Source: Alphaproteobacteria bacterium (GTDB taxonomy: Bacteria > Pseudomonadota > Alphaproteobacteria > Rickettsiales > JABSSG01). From it: 64,000 nt of DNA. A model generated the notes under the pieces. The model had not been told where the DNA came from. It did not search any database and was given only the letters and a program-made list of their open reading frames with translations. A program made the translations under genes and the position numbers. Below are positions 30,128 to 40,049 of this stretch, one piece after another. Every line of letters begins with the position of its first letter. Within the stretch, counting starts at the first letter, position 1. The stretch covers positions 47,608-111,607 of the forward strand of contig JAUIIY010000004.1 of the NCBI GenBank assembly GCA_030431375.1, read 5' to 3'.

Positions 30128-31951
30128 ATGTGTGGAATTATTGGCATCAACGGAACAAAGCAAACCGCCTCTAGATTAATACTTGCCCTAGAAAGGCTAG
30201 AATATAGGGGATATGACTCCTCCGGGGTAGCATGCCTAGACGAAAATAAAGTAGAAATTATTAAAGCAGTCGGCAAAGTATCAAAGCTTAAGGAAAAATT
30301 AATTGAAGCTGAACCTAAGGGAACAATTGGTATTGCGCATACTAGATGGGCCACACACGGACACGTAACTGAGGTAAATGCCCACCCTCATTATTCAAAG
30401 AATTTTGCATTAGCCCACAATGGCGTAATTGAAAATCATATGGAGTTAAGAGATTTTCTAACAAAAGAAGGCTTTACTTTTAAAACAGAAACTGATTCAG
30501 AAGTGATCGTTCAATTAATTGAATATTTTTATCAGAAAGAGAAAGATATTGTAACTGCTATCAACAAAACAAGAAAAATGCTGATTGGTTCTTTTGCGGT
30601 TATAGCCATTTGCAAAGAAGATAAAGAAAACATATATGCAATGAGATTCGGGACTCCTCTGGGAATTGGAGTTAAAGACAATGAATCATTCGTAGGGTCT
30701 GATGCATATTCCATATCACCTTTCTGCGACAACATCACCTTCATGGAAGATGGTGATTATGCAAAAATATCGAAAGGATCTTTCATCCTATATGATAAAA
30801 ATAGCAAAATAGTGCATAGGCAAAAACATAATATTGATTTGCATGAAAATAACCACTCAAAGGGTGATTTTGAACATTTCATGTTAAAAGAAATCCATGA
30901 AGAGCCAAGCGTAAGCCATAGGGTATTTGAGAACTATGTCCGCGATAATAAAATTGCAATAAATCTTGATAAAATAATCTCGTCTAGTGATATTGAACAT
31001 ATTAATTTGATTGCCTGCGGAACGTCATATTATGCAGCAATGACGGCAAAATTCTGGTTTGAAGAGATTGCTAATATTAGAACCTCAGTTGAGTTAGCCT
31101 CTGAATTCAGAACCCGAGAAAATTTCTTTGTAGATGAAAAGACACTCAATATCTTTATTTCACAATCGGGAGAAACAGCAGATACTTTAGAATCACTAAA
31201 AATTCTTCTAAAACATCAAACTCCAACCATGGCGATAACTAATGCCGAACAGAGTGCTATAGCTCGTCTTGCGGACATAAACTTACCAATCCTGGCTGGA
31301 GCCGAAATTGGCGTAGCTTCAACCAAAGCATATATTAATCAACTTGCCGTCTTGGCGTTGTTATCATTAAAGATAGCAAAAGATAATAATAGATTAACTA
31401 AGGAAATTTTTGATCGCTATCTTTTAGATCTGACATCAGTTCCTAAAAAAATTGCAAAAATTATTGAGAATAAAAAGACATATATCAATTTGGCTACTGA
31501 AATCAAAGATTCAAAGAGCATATTATTCATTGGCAGAGCAAATTGCTACCCTACCGCCCTCGAAGGAGCACTAAAACTTAAGGAGTTATCCTACATTCAC
31601 GCAGAAGGCATAGCTGGAGGGGAATTAAAACACGGTCCAATTGCTCTTATAGATAAGGATATGATTATTATCTCAATAGCTCCTCATGACCAAAATTTCC
31701 CTAAAATCGCCTCTAATTTGCAAACAGTTTACGCCAGAAAGGGTAAAATAATCTTACTATCCGACCAAAAAGGTATAAACGAATTAGGTGATATTTCAGA
31801 ATTCTCTATTGAAGTAGATAAAACAGATACTTATTCAGCTCCATTTTGTTATGCGATTCCCCTGCAATTAATTGCTTACTATACTTCTTTAGCAAAAGGG
31901 TTGAATGTAGACCAACCTAGAAATTTGGCAAAATCAGTAACGGTTGAATAA
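30128..31951 (+). CDS. glmS: Glutamine-fructose-6-phosphate aminotransferase
   Basis: A 607-residue GlmS making glucosamine-6-phosphate for peptidoglycan and lipid A. The N-terminal MCGIIGI supplies the catalytic Cys2, with HTRWATHG and NAHPH in the glutaminase domain. The C-terminal half has two SIS isomerase domains (FISQSGETADTLESL and LELKEL-type GALKLKELSYIHAEG) and ends in AKSVTVE. The length is normal. It is divergent from priA and nearly abuts the convergent COQ10-like gene (2-bp gap). Confidence 0.98.
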   Translation: MCGIIGINGTKQTASRLILALERLEYRGYDSSGVACLDENKVEIIKAVGKVSKLKEKLIEAEPKGTIGIAHTRWATHGHVTEVNAHPHYSKNFALAHNGVIENHMELRDFLTKEGFTFKTETDSEVIVQLIEYFYQKEKDIVTAINKTRKMLIGSFAVIAICKEDKENIYAMRFGTPLGIGVKDNESFVGSDAYSISPFCDNITFMEDGDYAKISKGSFILYDKNSKIVHRQKHNIDLHENNHSKGDFEHFMLKEIHEEPSVSHRVFENYVRDNKIAINLDKIISSSDIEHINLIACGTSYYAAMTAKFWFEEIANIRTSVELASEFRTRENFFVDEKTLNIFISQSGETADTLESLKILLKHQTPTMAITNAEQSAIARLADINLPILAGAEIGVASTKAYINQLAVLALLSLKIAKDNNRLTKEIFDRYLLDLTSVPKKIAKIIENKKTYINLATEIKDSKSILFIGRANCYPTALEGALKLKELSYIHAEGIAGGELKHGPIALIDKDMIIISIAPHDQNFPKIASNLQTVYARKGKIILLSDQKGINELGDISEFSIEVDKTDTYSAPFCYAIPLQLIAYYTSLAKGLNVDQPRNLAKSVTVE

Positions 31952-31953
31952 TT

Positions 31954-32412
31954 TTACGGCTTTTCTAATACTGCATTGGCTCTTTCTTCGAAAGATTGAA
32001 TCATTTTGACTACAAGCTTTTCGAACATCATACCAATTGTAAAATTTAGAATCCGTGATTGCATCTCAAACTCGATAAAAAATTTCACGCAAGTTGATTT
32101 TTTTTCATTATCCCAATAAAATTCCCATTTATTACTTAAAAATTTAAATGGTCCTTCTTGCTGCGTAACATCAATTGACCAATAATTAGAATCCTTAGTT
32201 GGCTTAAAAAGAGAAATTTTTGATGTATATTTTGTATATACTCCCTTGTAGCGTACAACCAAATCCGCAATAATCGTATCACCATTAGAGGATATAATTC
32301 TTGTCGCCTCACACCATGGCAAAAATTCAGGATATTTTTCGACATCTGCAACTAATTCAAATAATTCTTCAGCCCTACAAGCAAAATTCTTTTCTTCAGA
32401 ATATGAAAACAT
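31954..32412 (-). CDS. COQ10/RatA-like START-domain protein
   Basis: A 152-residue START-fold protein with FACRAEELFELVADVEKYPEFLPWCEA, the signature of the COQ10/RatA (polyketide cyclase-like) family. Members bind ubiquinone and help deliver it to the respiratory chain; the E. coli RatA label (ribosome association toxin) belongs to the same family but a toxin role is not supported here. The ATG at 32412 is preferred to a TTG one codon upstream. Confidence 0.83.
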   Translation of the reverse strand: MFSYSEEKNFACRAEELFELVADVEKYPEFLPWCEATRIISSNGDTIIADLVVRYKGVYTKYTSKISLFKPTKDSNYWSIDVTQQEGPFKFLSNKWEFYWDNEKKSTCVKFFIEFEMQSRILNFTIGMMFEKLVVKMIQSFEERANAVLEKP

Positions 32413-32481
32413 CAAACACCTTTTTTCAACTAATAATAAAAAATATCTCTAGTTTTTAAACAAAAAACTGTTGAATTTATA

Positions 32482-32497
32482 GTTAACATATGTTAAC
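32482..32497. promoter_or_regulatory. 16-bp perfect palindrome upstream of the XRE regulator
   Basis: GTTAACATATGTTAAC is a perfect palindrome 31 bp upstream of the regulator's ATG. It overlaps the CtrA-like box that follows, giving three TTAAC-type half-sites in 26 bp. It could be the autoregulatory operator of the encoded helix-turn-helix protein. That role is inferred from position only. Confidence 0.45.
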
Positions 32498-32507
32498 CTG
32501 TGGTTAA
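32493..32507 (+). promoter_or_regulatory. CtrA-type box upstream of the XRE regulator
   Basis: TTAACCTGTGGTTAA fits the CtrA consensus TTAA-N7-TTAA, and its reverse complement begins TTAACCA as in the strong Caulobacter sites. It lies 21 bp upstream of the ATG at 32528. Plain TTAA-N7-TTAA is expected by chance several times in AT-rich DNA of this size, so the support comes from the extended match and the location. Confidence 0.45.
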
Positions 32508-32527
32508 TTTCAAGAATCGAGGAAAAA

Positions 32528-32899
32528 ATGGCACGAAAAAATAGCGAAATTGATAATATTGATCGTAATATCGGCAATAAAATATACCAACTCAGACTCG
32601 CTAAAGGTATTTCGCGTCAAGAACTGGGCGACAAAATTGGGGTTACCCATCAGCAATGCCAAAAATATGAAAAAGGTCTAAACAGAGTTTCAGCTGGAAG
32701 ACTTGCTCTAATTGCAAAAGTGCTAAACAAAGACATTACTTATTTCTACGAAAATGTAGAAAAACCAGCACAAGAGAAAAACACCCATCATCAAAGAATG
32801 TGCATCGAAGTATCAAGAAATTTCATGAAGATCAGAAACTCGATCCACCAAGATGCTGTAAATACTCTGGTGAAAAGTTTGGCTAACGAAAATTCCTAG
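32528..32899 (+). CDS. XRE-family helix-turn-helix regulator
   Basis: A 123-residue DNA-binding protein. Residues 16-75 form the helix-turn-helix (QELGDKIGVTHQQCQKYEKG and LNRVSAGRLALIAKVLNKDI), with a short C-terminal tail rich in basic and polar residues. This type is common in alphaproteobacteria as a single-copy regulator. A clear GAGG ribosome binding site lies at 32518-32522. It ends in a 4-bp convergent overlap with the YqaA-like gene. The upstream palindrome and CtrA-type box suggest cell-cycle control or autoregulation. Its targets are unknown. Confidence 0.85.
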   Translation: MARKNSEIDNIDRNIGNKIYQLRLAKGISRQELGDKIGVTHQQCQKYEKGLNRVSAGRLALIAKVLNKDITYFYENVEKPAQEKNTHHQRMCIEVSRNFMKIRNSIHQDAVNTLVKSLANENS

Positions 32900-33312
32900 A
32901 GAAAAGCAAGCAAGAGATAATATACAGCTCTGCCAAGTAAAGTATACGCGAAGAACCTTTTGTAACTGATTTTCATCAGCCCTGAGCACGTTGTAAGCAA
33001 TATCCCAAATACTGGTACAAATGAAAAGAAACTCAGCCAATAAAGTTTCTTCTGTGAAAATTTCATCAACCGTTCGAACTTAACAGAATTACCGAATTTT
33101 GTTTTTTTGACAGTAATCAAAACCATGCCTAGTAAGTAATTTAGAGAAGCCCCAATCACACTACCAACTATCGAAATGCCAAACATTAGAGGTAAATTAT
33201 AATTACCAAATATTAGCATTACCTTATATACCATAGTACTGTTAGGGACCAAAACCAGAGCATCTAAAATACTATCGAAAAACAAAAATAAATATGACTC
33301 CACTACACTCAT
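32896..33312 (-). CDS. YqaA/DedA-like small membrane protein
   Basis: A 138-residue protein with four to five hydrophobic segments. VGSVIGASLNYLLGMVL and FSFVPVFGILLTTCSGLMKISYKRF resemble the SNARE-associated/DedA-like YqaA family. These membrane proteins are linked to envelope homeostasis, and the biochemical role is unknown. The start overlaps the apaG stop by one base, so it belongs to the downstream end of the queE-queC-acetyltransferase-apaG run. Confidence 0.72.
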   Translation of the reverse strand: MSVVESYLFLFFDSILDALVLVPNSTMVYKVMLIFGNYNLPLMFGISIVGSVIGASLNYLLGMVLITVKKTKFGNSVKFERLMKFSQKKLYWLSFFSFVPVFGILLTTCSGLMKISYKRFFAYTLLGRAVYYLLLAFL

Positions 33313-33713
33313 TAGTTCAGAACCTTATTGGATCCCGGAACGTCTAATGAAAAAGCTGGTATGGTAACAGTAAAAATACTTCCATCTTCAATATCCCTAA
33401 CTTGATAGCTCCCATACATCATCCCAGAAGGACATCTTAACTGGGCATAAGACGAATATTTAAATTGTTCACCCGAGTTAATAATAGGTTTTCTACCAAC
33501 CACACCTTCACCCACAATTTCTTTTTTATTACCATCTGAGTCAACTATTCTCCACATACGTGAAATAATTTGTAAAGGCCTACTATCCCGATTTTTTACT
33601 TTAATGTTATAGGTCCAAACATATTCTTCACCAGTAGATAAATAATTATCTGACTCAAATGTTGGAATTACTGTAATTTCTAACCGATCTTTTGGCATAA
33701 ATTTTTCAACCAT
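33312..33713 (-). CDS. apaG: ApaG-domain protein
   Basis: A 133-residue beta-sandwich protein of the ApaG family (YVWTYNIKVKNRDSRPLQIISRMW, then GVVGRKPIINSGEQFKYSS and SGMMYGSYQ). The family is associated with divalent-cation phenotypes and diadenosine tetraphosphate levels in enterobacteria, but its biochemistry is unsettled. The ATG at 33713 forms a TAATG junction with the acetyltransferase stop and is preferred over a TTG two codons upstream. Confidence 0.9.
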   Translation of the reverse strand: MVEKFMPKDRLEITVIPTFESDNYLSTGEEYVWTYNIKVKNRDSRPLQIISRMWRIVDSDGNKKEIVGEGVVGRKPIINSGEQFKYSSYAQLRCPSGMMYGSYQVRDIEDGSIFTVTIPAFSLDVPGSNKVLN

Positions 33714-34255
33714 TAACAAACCCTTGCGAACATAAAAAAGTCTTTCGACTGATTATGCAATATACCATAATTTTTCAATCTTCCTTCCATTTTGTACAGA
33801 TTTTTTTCTAGAACCCTAACAGAACCTATATTATCTACCGCTACCGTTGCTTGAACACGTCTAACATCCATCTTCTCAAAGGCAAAATCTGTAATTATAC
33901 CTATAGCCTCAGTCATGATACCTTTGCCCCAATAATCATATGCAAGGTCATAGCTGATCTCACATCTTGCATGAGTTTTACTCCAATTATTATAGCCACA
34001 ACTACCAACTAATTTACCATCCATCTCAATACCCCAATATATACTCCTACGATGAAGAAATAGGTTCTTCCAGTAGGCAATTTCATTCTGAGCCGAAGCT
34101 TTATCATAAGGCAAATCCTCATCTGATAGAAATTCAGAAACTTTTTTGTGAGTCATATATTTCAAAAAATCTTCGACATCATTAAGCGATAATGACCGAA
34201 GCGTAAAATTACTACCTTGTAAAATTGGGAATTGTTTGAAAATTTCTGTACTCAT
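33713..34255 (-). CDS. GNAT-family N-acetyltransferase (RimJ/RimL-like)
   Basis: A 180-residue acetyltransferase with the GNAT acetyl-CoA region around YDYWGKGIMTEAIGIITDFAF and the RimJ-like C-terminal VDNIGSVRVLEKNLYKMEGR. Such proteins acetylate ribosomal protein N termini or small molecules; the target here is not recognisable. It lies 9 bp after queC in the same orientation and is coupled to apaG by one base. Confidence 0.82.
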   Translation of the reverse strand: MSTEIFKQFPILQGSNFTLRSLSLNDVEDFLKYMTHKKVSEFLSDEDLPYDKASAQNEIAYWKNLFLHRRSIYWGIEMDGKLVGSCGYNNWSKTHARCEISYDLAYDYWGKGIMTEAIGIITDFAFEKMDVRRVQATVAVDNIGSVRVLEKNLYKMEGRLKNYGILHNQSKDFFMFARVC

Positions 34256-34264
34256 ATTTTTATA

Positions 34265-34951
34265 CTACAAATATTTTATTGGATCTTGAACCCCATTTTC
34301 TTCAAAAGCTTTTTTTCTAATTATACATGCGTCGCAATGACCACAACTAACACCTTCTGACGGGTCATAACAACTCAAAGTTTTTGAATAATCAACATTC
34401 AATCCTAATCCTATTTTTACTATATCAGCTTTTGACATTTTTACGAATGGTGCATTAATAGATATTTTTTTTCCAGTAACTCCCATTTCAGTTCCGAGAT
34501 TAGCCATTTTCTCAAAAGCCTCAATATATTCTGGACGACAATCTGGGTAATTACTGTAATCATAAATATGTGCTCCAAAAAATATGTCTTGTATTTTCAA
34601 TGTTTCTGCAACAGCTACTGCATAGCTTAAGAAAATCGTATTTCTTGCAGGAACATATGTTACAGGAATTTCGTCTTCTGGCGAACTTGCATCAAAAGCA
34701 TCTTTTGGCACCTCAATATTATCTGTCAAAGCTGATCCACCAATATCTCCAAAATTTGCTTTTAGGATTTTATGCATTTTAATATCATAATCTTTGACAA
34801 ATTCCTTAACTTTTTCAATTTCGACCTTATTCCTCTGAGAATAATCAAAGGATAAAATATATGGTGTAAAACCTTTATCAATTATATAAGCCAGTAAGGT
34901 AGAGGAATCTATTCCTCCACTCATCAAAATAAGTGCGTTTCTTTTTGTCAT
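34265..34951 (-). CDS. queC: 7-cyano-7-deazaguanine synthase
   Basis: A 228-residue QueC converting 7-carboxy-7-deazaguanine to preQ0 with ATP and ammonia. The PP-loop LMSGGIDSSTLLAY is at the N terminus, and the zinc site is at the C terminus (CYDPSEGVSCGHCDACIIR). It abuts queE directly (the stop of queE at 34952). Together they supply the queuosine pathway upstream of preQ1 insertion. QueD and QueF are not in the window. Confidence 0.96.
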   Translation of the reverse strand: MTKRNALILMSGGIDSSTLLAYIIDKGFTPYILSFDYSQRNKVEIEKVKEFVKDYDIKMHKILKANFGDIGGSALTDNIEVPKDAFDASSPEDEIPVTYVPARNTIFLSYAVAVAETLKIQDIFFGAHIYDYSNYPDCRPEYIEAFEKMANLGTEMGVTGKKISINAPFVKMSKADIVKIGLGLNVDYSKTLSCYDPSEGVSCGHCDACIIRKKAFEENGVQDPIKYL

Positions 34952-35623
34952 CTAATAAATATTCCATATTTTATGCGTTTGAAGACACAGATTAAATCCA
35001 TATTTATGTGCAAGCTTTATAGTTAAATCCATGTTTTTTCTATTTAAGTTTTTATCTAATTCATCCATTGGCTGCAAGTAAATTGGCATCTCTTTTTCCG
35101 AAATATACATTTCTGGAACATCACAGTATCCCTCCCTTTGGTCCGAGATCAAAAATTTCACCGCGGTCAACCTACTATATAATCTAGGATCGATCTTCAT
35201 ATATTTCTGATTTACTACTTTGGGTGAGCAAATGATTTTCACCTCTTCTGGTAAATCTCTATATATGGAGCCGTTTGTTTCAATCTGAACTGTGTAATTC
35301 TTTTTTATAAGCTCCGAACATAAAGTTTCTATTGGCTGTCTAAGGGGCTCACCTCCAGTAATAACCACTAGATTTTTTCGAGCACCCTTTAACATAGATT
35401 TTTCTTCTATATCTTTTACTAAATCTTCGGTTTTAATATCCTTGAATTCTTCAAAAAAAGTATCACAAAAATCGCAAGCTAAATTACACCCTCCTAAACG
35501 AACAAATATTGCAGGCTGACCAACAAACGGACCTTCTCCCTGAAATGTATCAACAACTTCCTTAACTTGAAGAACACCATTATATTCTTTTATTGGTTTT
35601 CTCTTTGGATTTCTACCTAACAT
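34952..35623 (-). CDS. queE: 7-carboxy-7-deazaguanine synthase (radical SAM)
   Basis: A 223-residue radical-SAM enzyme. The cluster motif CNLACDFCD (C-x3-C-x2-C) follows GEGPFVGQPAIFVRLGG, and VITGGEPLRQP is the SAM-binding GGEP motif. It rearranges carboxy-tetrahydropterin to CDG, the substrate of QueC. It is the upstream member of the queE-queC-GNAT-apaG-yqaA run. A 32-bp gap separates it from mraY. Confidence 0.94.
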   Translation of the reverse strand: MLGRNPKRKPIKEYNGVLQVKEVVDTFQGEGPFVGQPAIFVRLGGCNLACDFCDTFFEEFKDIKTEDLVKDIEEKSMLKGARKNLVVITGGEPLRQPIETLCSELIKKNYTVQIETNGSIYRDLPEEVKIICSPKVVNQKYMKIDPRLYSRLTAVKFLISDQREGYCDVPEMYISEKEMPIYLQPMDELDKNLNRKNMDLTIKLAHKYGFNLCLQTHKIWNIY

Positions 35624-35655
35624 ATCAGGAGCCTACTCATTTACATCATTTCGAT

Positions 35656-36744
35656 TTAGCGCAGCTTTAACGTAGCAAGACCCAACAAGCCAAAAATAAT
35701 GGCAAGTATCCAAAAGCGCATTACTACAGTACTTTCCGACCAACCCTTTTTTTCAAAATGGTGGTGCAGAGGGGCCATAAGAAAAATCCTCTTCCCTTTT
35801 GTGAGTTTAAAATAATATACTTGCAATATTACAGAGACAGCCTCTAAGACAAAAACTCCACCAATTATTGCAAGAACAAATTCATGCTTTACTATAACGC
35901 TAATAACACCCAGTCCTCCTCCAATTGATAAACTCCCTGTATCTCCCATAAAGATTTTAGCAGGAGGTGCATTATACCATAAAAATCCAAGGCATGACCC
36001 TACCATAGCAGCGCATAAAACTGTTAGCTCTCCTGCACCTTGTATATAGGTTAACTGTAAATATGAAGAAAAAACAAAGTGACCCACAATATATGAGATA
36101 ATAGCGAAACAGCTAAAAGAGATTATACTAGGACCTATCGCCAGACCGTCCAAGCCATCAGTTAGGTTGACGGCGTTTGATGAACCAACCACTACTAAAG
36201 TAACAAAAATAAAGTAGAGCCAACCAATATCAATAAGCATATTCTTGAAAAAGGGAACTGTAACAATATTGCTATGTTCTGGCAGTGAAAATTTTTGTAT
36301 CGCATAGCAGGCTATGATGCTCACAAAGGCCTGGAAAAACAATTTCACCTTACCCGTAACACCCTTAGTATTTCTTTTTGTTACTTTAAGATAATCATCG
36401 ATAAAACCTAGTAAACCAAAAGACAAAACCACAAAGACTACGACCCAGATATATTGATTGGTTATATCCGACCATAATAAAGTACTAATAAGAAAAGTTA
36501 GCAAGATTATGATCCCTCCCATAGTGGGAGTGCCTTTTTTGTCTTTTAAATGCGATTCAGGCCCATCTTTTCTAATTGGCTGACCCTTTGGATTGAGATT
36601 CCTGAGATAATTGATGAAATAAGGGGCTAACATCCAAGTTAAAATTAGTGAAGTGAAAACCGCACAAACTGACCTGAAACTAATATAGCGAAAAATATTT
36701 ATGAATAATGTGCCATCAACATCAGTGAATAAACTATAAAACAC
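35656..36744 (-). CDS. mraY: Phospho-MurNAc-pentapeptide transferase
   Basis: A 362-residue polytopic membrane enzyme making lipid I. Catalytic segments are readable: [29 protein letters not shown] (Asp-Asp), [30 protein letters not shown] and [12 protein letters not shown]. It overlaps murF by about 11 bp, so the two sequential peptidoglycan genes are coupled, as in dcw clusters, although murG and ftsW are elsewhere (61472-63711). Confidence 0.98.
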   Translation of the reverse strand: MFYSLFTDVDGTLFINIFRYISFRSVCAVFTSLILTWMLAPYFINYLRNLNPKGQPIRKDGPESHLKDKKGTPTMGGIIILLTFLISTLLWSDITNQYIWVVVFVVLSFGLLGFIDDYLKVTKRNTKGVTGKVKLFFQAFVSIIACYAIQKFSLPEHSNIVTVPFFKNMLIDIGWLYFIFVTLVVVGSSNAVNLTDGLDGLAIGPSIISFSCFAIISYIVGHFVFSSYLQLTYIQGAGELTVLCAAMVGSCLGFLWYNAPPAKIFMGDTGSLSIGGGLGVISVIVKHEFVLAIIGGVFVLEAVSVILQVYYFKLTKGKRIFLMAPLHHHFEKKGWSESTVVMRFWILAIIFGLLGLATLKLR

Positions 36745-38140
36745 TTCCTTTCCTTTTTAATAATTCAACGATCTCATATATTTTAGTCCCGAAAGAACCT
36801 TTTACCAAGACAATATCCTCGCCGGATATTAAGTTTTCTAACTCGAGTTTCATTTCAGCAAGAGAATCGAAATAATAACCTTTTTTGGAATCAGGTAACT
36901 CTAAAAATAAATTTTTCATAGCAGGACCAAAAGCAAACACTTTATCTATATTGCTTTTAGCGATAAACCGGCCTATCTCTTTGTGACTTTGCTCACTCTC
37001 AGCCCCTAATTCTAACATATCCGATAGGAATGCTATCCTCTTCCCACTTTGACTCTCCAAAGAAAATTCATTCAAAACCATCAGGGACGATCTTAACGAA
37101 TCAGGAGCAGAATTATATGATTCATCAATTAAAGTAAACTCCTTATCATCCAATTTTATTTTTCCAATTTCACCTCTGCCTTTTAGCTCAGATAGTGAAT
37201 GTAAAATCTTCAGCGCTTTATTTAATTCTAAACCTAATGCTTTAACTACTGCCAAAACTGGCAAGCTGTTTATGGCTCTGTGCTTACCCCTTGCTACTAA
37301 AGAATATTCTATCTCTTCATCGAAAAGCCTAACCTGAACATGATTTAACTTTTCCTGCTTAGACGAAATTAATCTGATATCATTATCATCTTCTTCACCA
37401 AATGAAATGATTTCTTTAATGCCGCTCTGCTCTGCCACCCCTTTCAGAATCCCTGAATATTCTCCATCACCATTATAAATAGCAACCGAATTAGGTTTTG
37501 AGAACTCAAATATTTCTGCTTTTGCCTTTGCTATATTTTCAAGAGATCCTAATAATTCAATGTGTACAGGAGAAATTTTACTTATTATTGAAATATCAGG
37601 CATTACAAACCTTGTTAAATGCCTAATCTGGCCGAAACCACGCATTCCCAGCTCGAAAACGCCATATTTTGTATCTAGAGGCATAGAGGCCAAACAAAGA
37701 GGCAATCCTATCTCATTATTATAATTAGCTTTAGTCGAATATGTTGGGCCAAAACCTTCTAAAACTTTTGCTACCGAATTAGTAACACTTGTTTTTCCTA
37801 CACTTCCTGTAACAGCAATAAATTTTGCTTTTAACCTTTTACGATTGTGCGATGCTAAGATTTCCAACGCAGTTTGGACATCATCTACAATCCAACAATT
37901 TAGTTGATCCCTGTCAACATCACGAGGAATGAAGTTCCCAATGAATGCAGAAGCACCATTCTCCAAGGCTGACTTTATGTAGTCATGACCGTCGACATTT
38001 TGCCCTTCAAATGCAACAAACAACTGACATACCGTTACATCTCTTGAATCAAGAGATAGGCCTTTAGATTTCCAATGGCCATAAACCTTACCATAATTCA
38101 ATTTTTTAATTTCTTCAGAGTTCCAAATATATGATGTCAT
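36734..38140 (-). CDS. murF: UDP-MurNAc-tripeptide-D-Ala-D-Ala ligase
   Basis: A 468-residue Mur ligase completing the UDP-MurNAc-pentapeptide. The N-terminal domain has [19 protein letters not shown] residues, the P-loop is [15 protein letters not shown], and the central block has [12 protein letters not shown] and [11 protein letters not shown]. The C-terminal part includes [16 protein letters not shown] and [12 protein letters not shown]. It is complete, and mraY starts within its end. Confidence 0.96.
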   Translation of the reverse strand: MTSYIWNSEEIKKLNYGKVYGHWKSKGLSLDSRDVTVCQLFVAFEGQNVDGHDYIKSALENGASAFIGNFIPRDVDRDQLNCWIVDDVQTALEILASHNRKRLKAKFIAVTGSVGKTSVTNSVAKVLEGFGPTYSTKANYNNEIGLPLCLASMPLDTKYGVFELGMRGFGQIRHLTRFVMPDISIISKISPVHIELLGSLENIAKAKAEIFEFSKPNSVAIYNGDGEYSGILKGVAEQSGIKEIISFGEEDDNDIRLISSKQEKLNHVQVRLFDEEIEYSLVARGKHRAINSLPVLAVVKALGLELNKALKILHSLSELKGRGEIGKIKLDDKEFTLIDESYNSAPDSLRSSLMVLNEFSLESQSGKRIAFLSDMLELGAESEQSHKEIGRFIAKSNIDKVFAFGPAMKNLFLELPDSKKGYYFDSLAEMKLELENLISGEDIVLVKGSFGTKIYEIVELLKRKGSVL

Positions 38141-38216
38141 ACGCTCAGTAATTTTTTACTGACTATCATAGATTGTTTTATTGAAAATTAAATTATTTTA
38201 TGTGAGGATATTTTTT

Positions 38217-39500
38217 ATGGTAGATAAAAATCAAAAAACTAAACTAAATCACAGTTCAAAAACACTAAGTTTTCTTATAAGAATTCTTTCGAAAATCACA
38301 TCTCCCATCACCAGGAAGGTCCAAGCCACACTGAAGCAGCATTATATAGAAGCCATAAATGAGGATCCAAAAGACAGCGATGCACTAAATAATCTTGGCG
38401 TTTTAAATTATGAATTTGGCAATTATAAGCAATCTCTAAAGGATTTAACCAAAGCTATAACATTAAACTCTCAATATCACCACCTCATACATTTTTTTTG
38501 CTCTGCTATATATTCCTACATCGGTCATATTTATTTTTTACAGGAAAAATATGTAGAGGCTATTTCTCAATATGAGCAAGCTTTCTTCCAAGATCATGAA
38601 AATGCCGAAGCTATCTTGGCCTTAAAAAAATTAGCCAGAAAGCTATCCAATTATCAGTTGTCCCCCGCTGTAAAAAAAAAGGATTCTTCCCCAGATTTTA
38701 AGCTGAATTTTTCTAATTTCTCAAACTCAAAATATTACAAAAACATCCCTCTTGATTTTGATTTTGGTCAGATATCTAATTTAAGATACAAAAATCTTTT
38801 TTCCGTTTTGTCTCGTGACGACCAAGAAATAGAAAATATTTTCTATAAGCTAGATTATTTGTACCAGAAAAAATATTTCACAGAAGTTATAAAATTATCG
38901 AACGAGGCTTTAGAAAATCATAATGAGGCTTCGATTTATTATTATATTGCGTGCAGCTTCTATCACCTAAATCAATATAAGCTAGCTGAGGAATATTTTG
39001 CAAAATATATACTTAAAAATAAGGGCGACAACCAGTCCTTATATGATTACTCAATCTGCCTTATTGCAAATCATGATTATAGGAAGGCAGCTCGAAATTT
39101 GAAAAAAATTCAACAAGATAATGAAAATTATGAATTTGTTATTTTCGCCCTTGGTTTGTGCGAATTTTTCCAAAAAAAATATAATGCTGCACTTGATCAT
39201 TTCCTGCAAGCACGCTCAATAGCAATCAAAAAACATGATCTCTACCATGCGAATGCCTCAACACAATTTTATAACAGAGCATATGTGTTTTTTCTGCAAA
39301 GAAAATATGAACTTGCGGTATCAGACTTAACAAAATCCCTTGATTTACAAAAAGATAATCAAGATGCATTATTGCTAAGAGCAAAAATTTATATCCAGAA
39401 AAAAAATAAATCAGATGCCATAATTGATCTCGACAAAATATTAGAGATTAATCCCGAAAATGAAGAGGCTAGCTACTTATTGGAGCAAGTGCTTCATTAG
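38217..39500 (+). CDS. Tetratricopeptide-repeat protein
   Basis: A 427-residue soluble protein made largely of TPR-like helical hairpins: DALNNLGVLNYEFGNYKQSL (about 55-75), IGHIYFLQEKYVEAISQYEQ (about 105-125), then SIYYYIACSFYHLNQYKLAEEY and FYNRAYVFFLQRKYELAVSDL near the C terminus. Such proteins are scaffolds; no catalytic domain or signal peptide is visible. The ATG at 38217 is chosen because GAGG at 38204-38207 precedes it at a good distance; a TTG at 38181 would add 12 residues. It overlaps the convergent ogt by 32 bp. The repeats have no dedicated partner in the neighbourhood. Confidence 0.8.
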   Translation: MVDKNQKTKLNHSSKTLSFLIRILSKITSPITRKVQATLKQHYIEAINEDPKDSDALNNLGVLNYEFGNYKQSLKDLTKAITLNSQYHHLIHFFCSAIYSYIGHIYFLQEKYVEAISQYEQAFFQDHENAEAILALKKLARKLSNYQLSPAVKKKDSSPDFKLNFSNFSNSKYYKNIPLDFDFGQISNLRYKNLFSVLSRDDQEIENIFYKLDYLYQKKYFTEVIKLSNEALENHNEASIYYYIACSFYHLNQYKLAEEYFAKYILKNKGDNQSLYDYSICLIANHDYRKAARNLKKIQQDNENYEFVIFALGLCEFFQKKYNAALDHFLQARSIAIKKHDLYHANASTQFYNRAYVFFLQRKYELAVSDLTKSLDLQKDNQDALLLRAKIYIQKKNKSDAIIDLDKILEINPENEEASYLLEQVLH

Positions 39501-39990
39501 CTTTATGCTCTAACTCGATTAATTTACTCTTAATTTCAACTCCTCCAGCGTAACCACCTAGGGACCCATCGCTTGCGATCACTCGATGACATGGTACGAT
39601 TAAGGCTAACATATTTGCAGCATTAGCATTAGCGACGGCTCGATAGGATTTAGGCATGTCGCATAAAGTTGCTAATTCTCTGTAAGTGGTTTTCTGACCA
39701 AATTTGATCTTCAACAATTCCTTCCAAACTTTGTTCTGAAAAGCACTACCTCTTAATTCTATAGGAGTTGAAAACTCTCTCAGGTTACCATCAAAATATC
39801 TATTCAATTCATCTTGTAATTTCTCTATCACTTCTGTACTGGATTTCTGCATCTCAAAAGCAAAATACTTTGTTAGTTTTTGTTGCAGATTTTTACTATT
39901 TTTGAATTCTAGCAAACATATTTTGCTCTCATTTGCTATAGCCAACATTTGACCAAATTTAGTATCAATATCATATTGGTAGAAAGTCAT
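39469..39990 (-). CDS. ogt: Methylated-DNA-protein-cysteine methyltransferase
   Basis: A 173-residue O6-alkylguanine methyltransferase with the active-site motif IVPCHRVIASDGSLGGYAGG and the preceding helix-turn-helix region TTYRELATLCDMPKSYRAVANA. It repairs O6-methylguanine by a suicide transfer to the Cys. It is transcribed away from tag (40050), another alkylation-repair gene, across a 59-bp AT-rich spacer, so the two could share regulation. Confidence 0.93.
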   Translation of the reverse strand: MTFYQYDIDTKFGQMLAIANESKICLLEFKNSKNLQQKLTKYFAFEMQKSSTEVIEKLQDELNRYFDGNLREFSTPIELRGSAFQNKVWKELLKIKFGQKTTYRELATLCDMPKSYRAVANANAANMLALIVPCHRVIASDGSLGGYAGGVEIKSKLIELEHKANEALAPISS

Positions 39991-40049
39991 AAATTATTGC
40001 ACTATAAAATTAAACTTATAATATCTTTATAATATCAGAAACATTAGTT

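Noticed and set aside
31954..32412. Toxin annotation for the RatA-family gene
   Set aside because: The COQ10 START fold is the better-supported description; there is no antitoxin-like partner in position.
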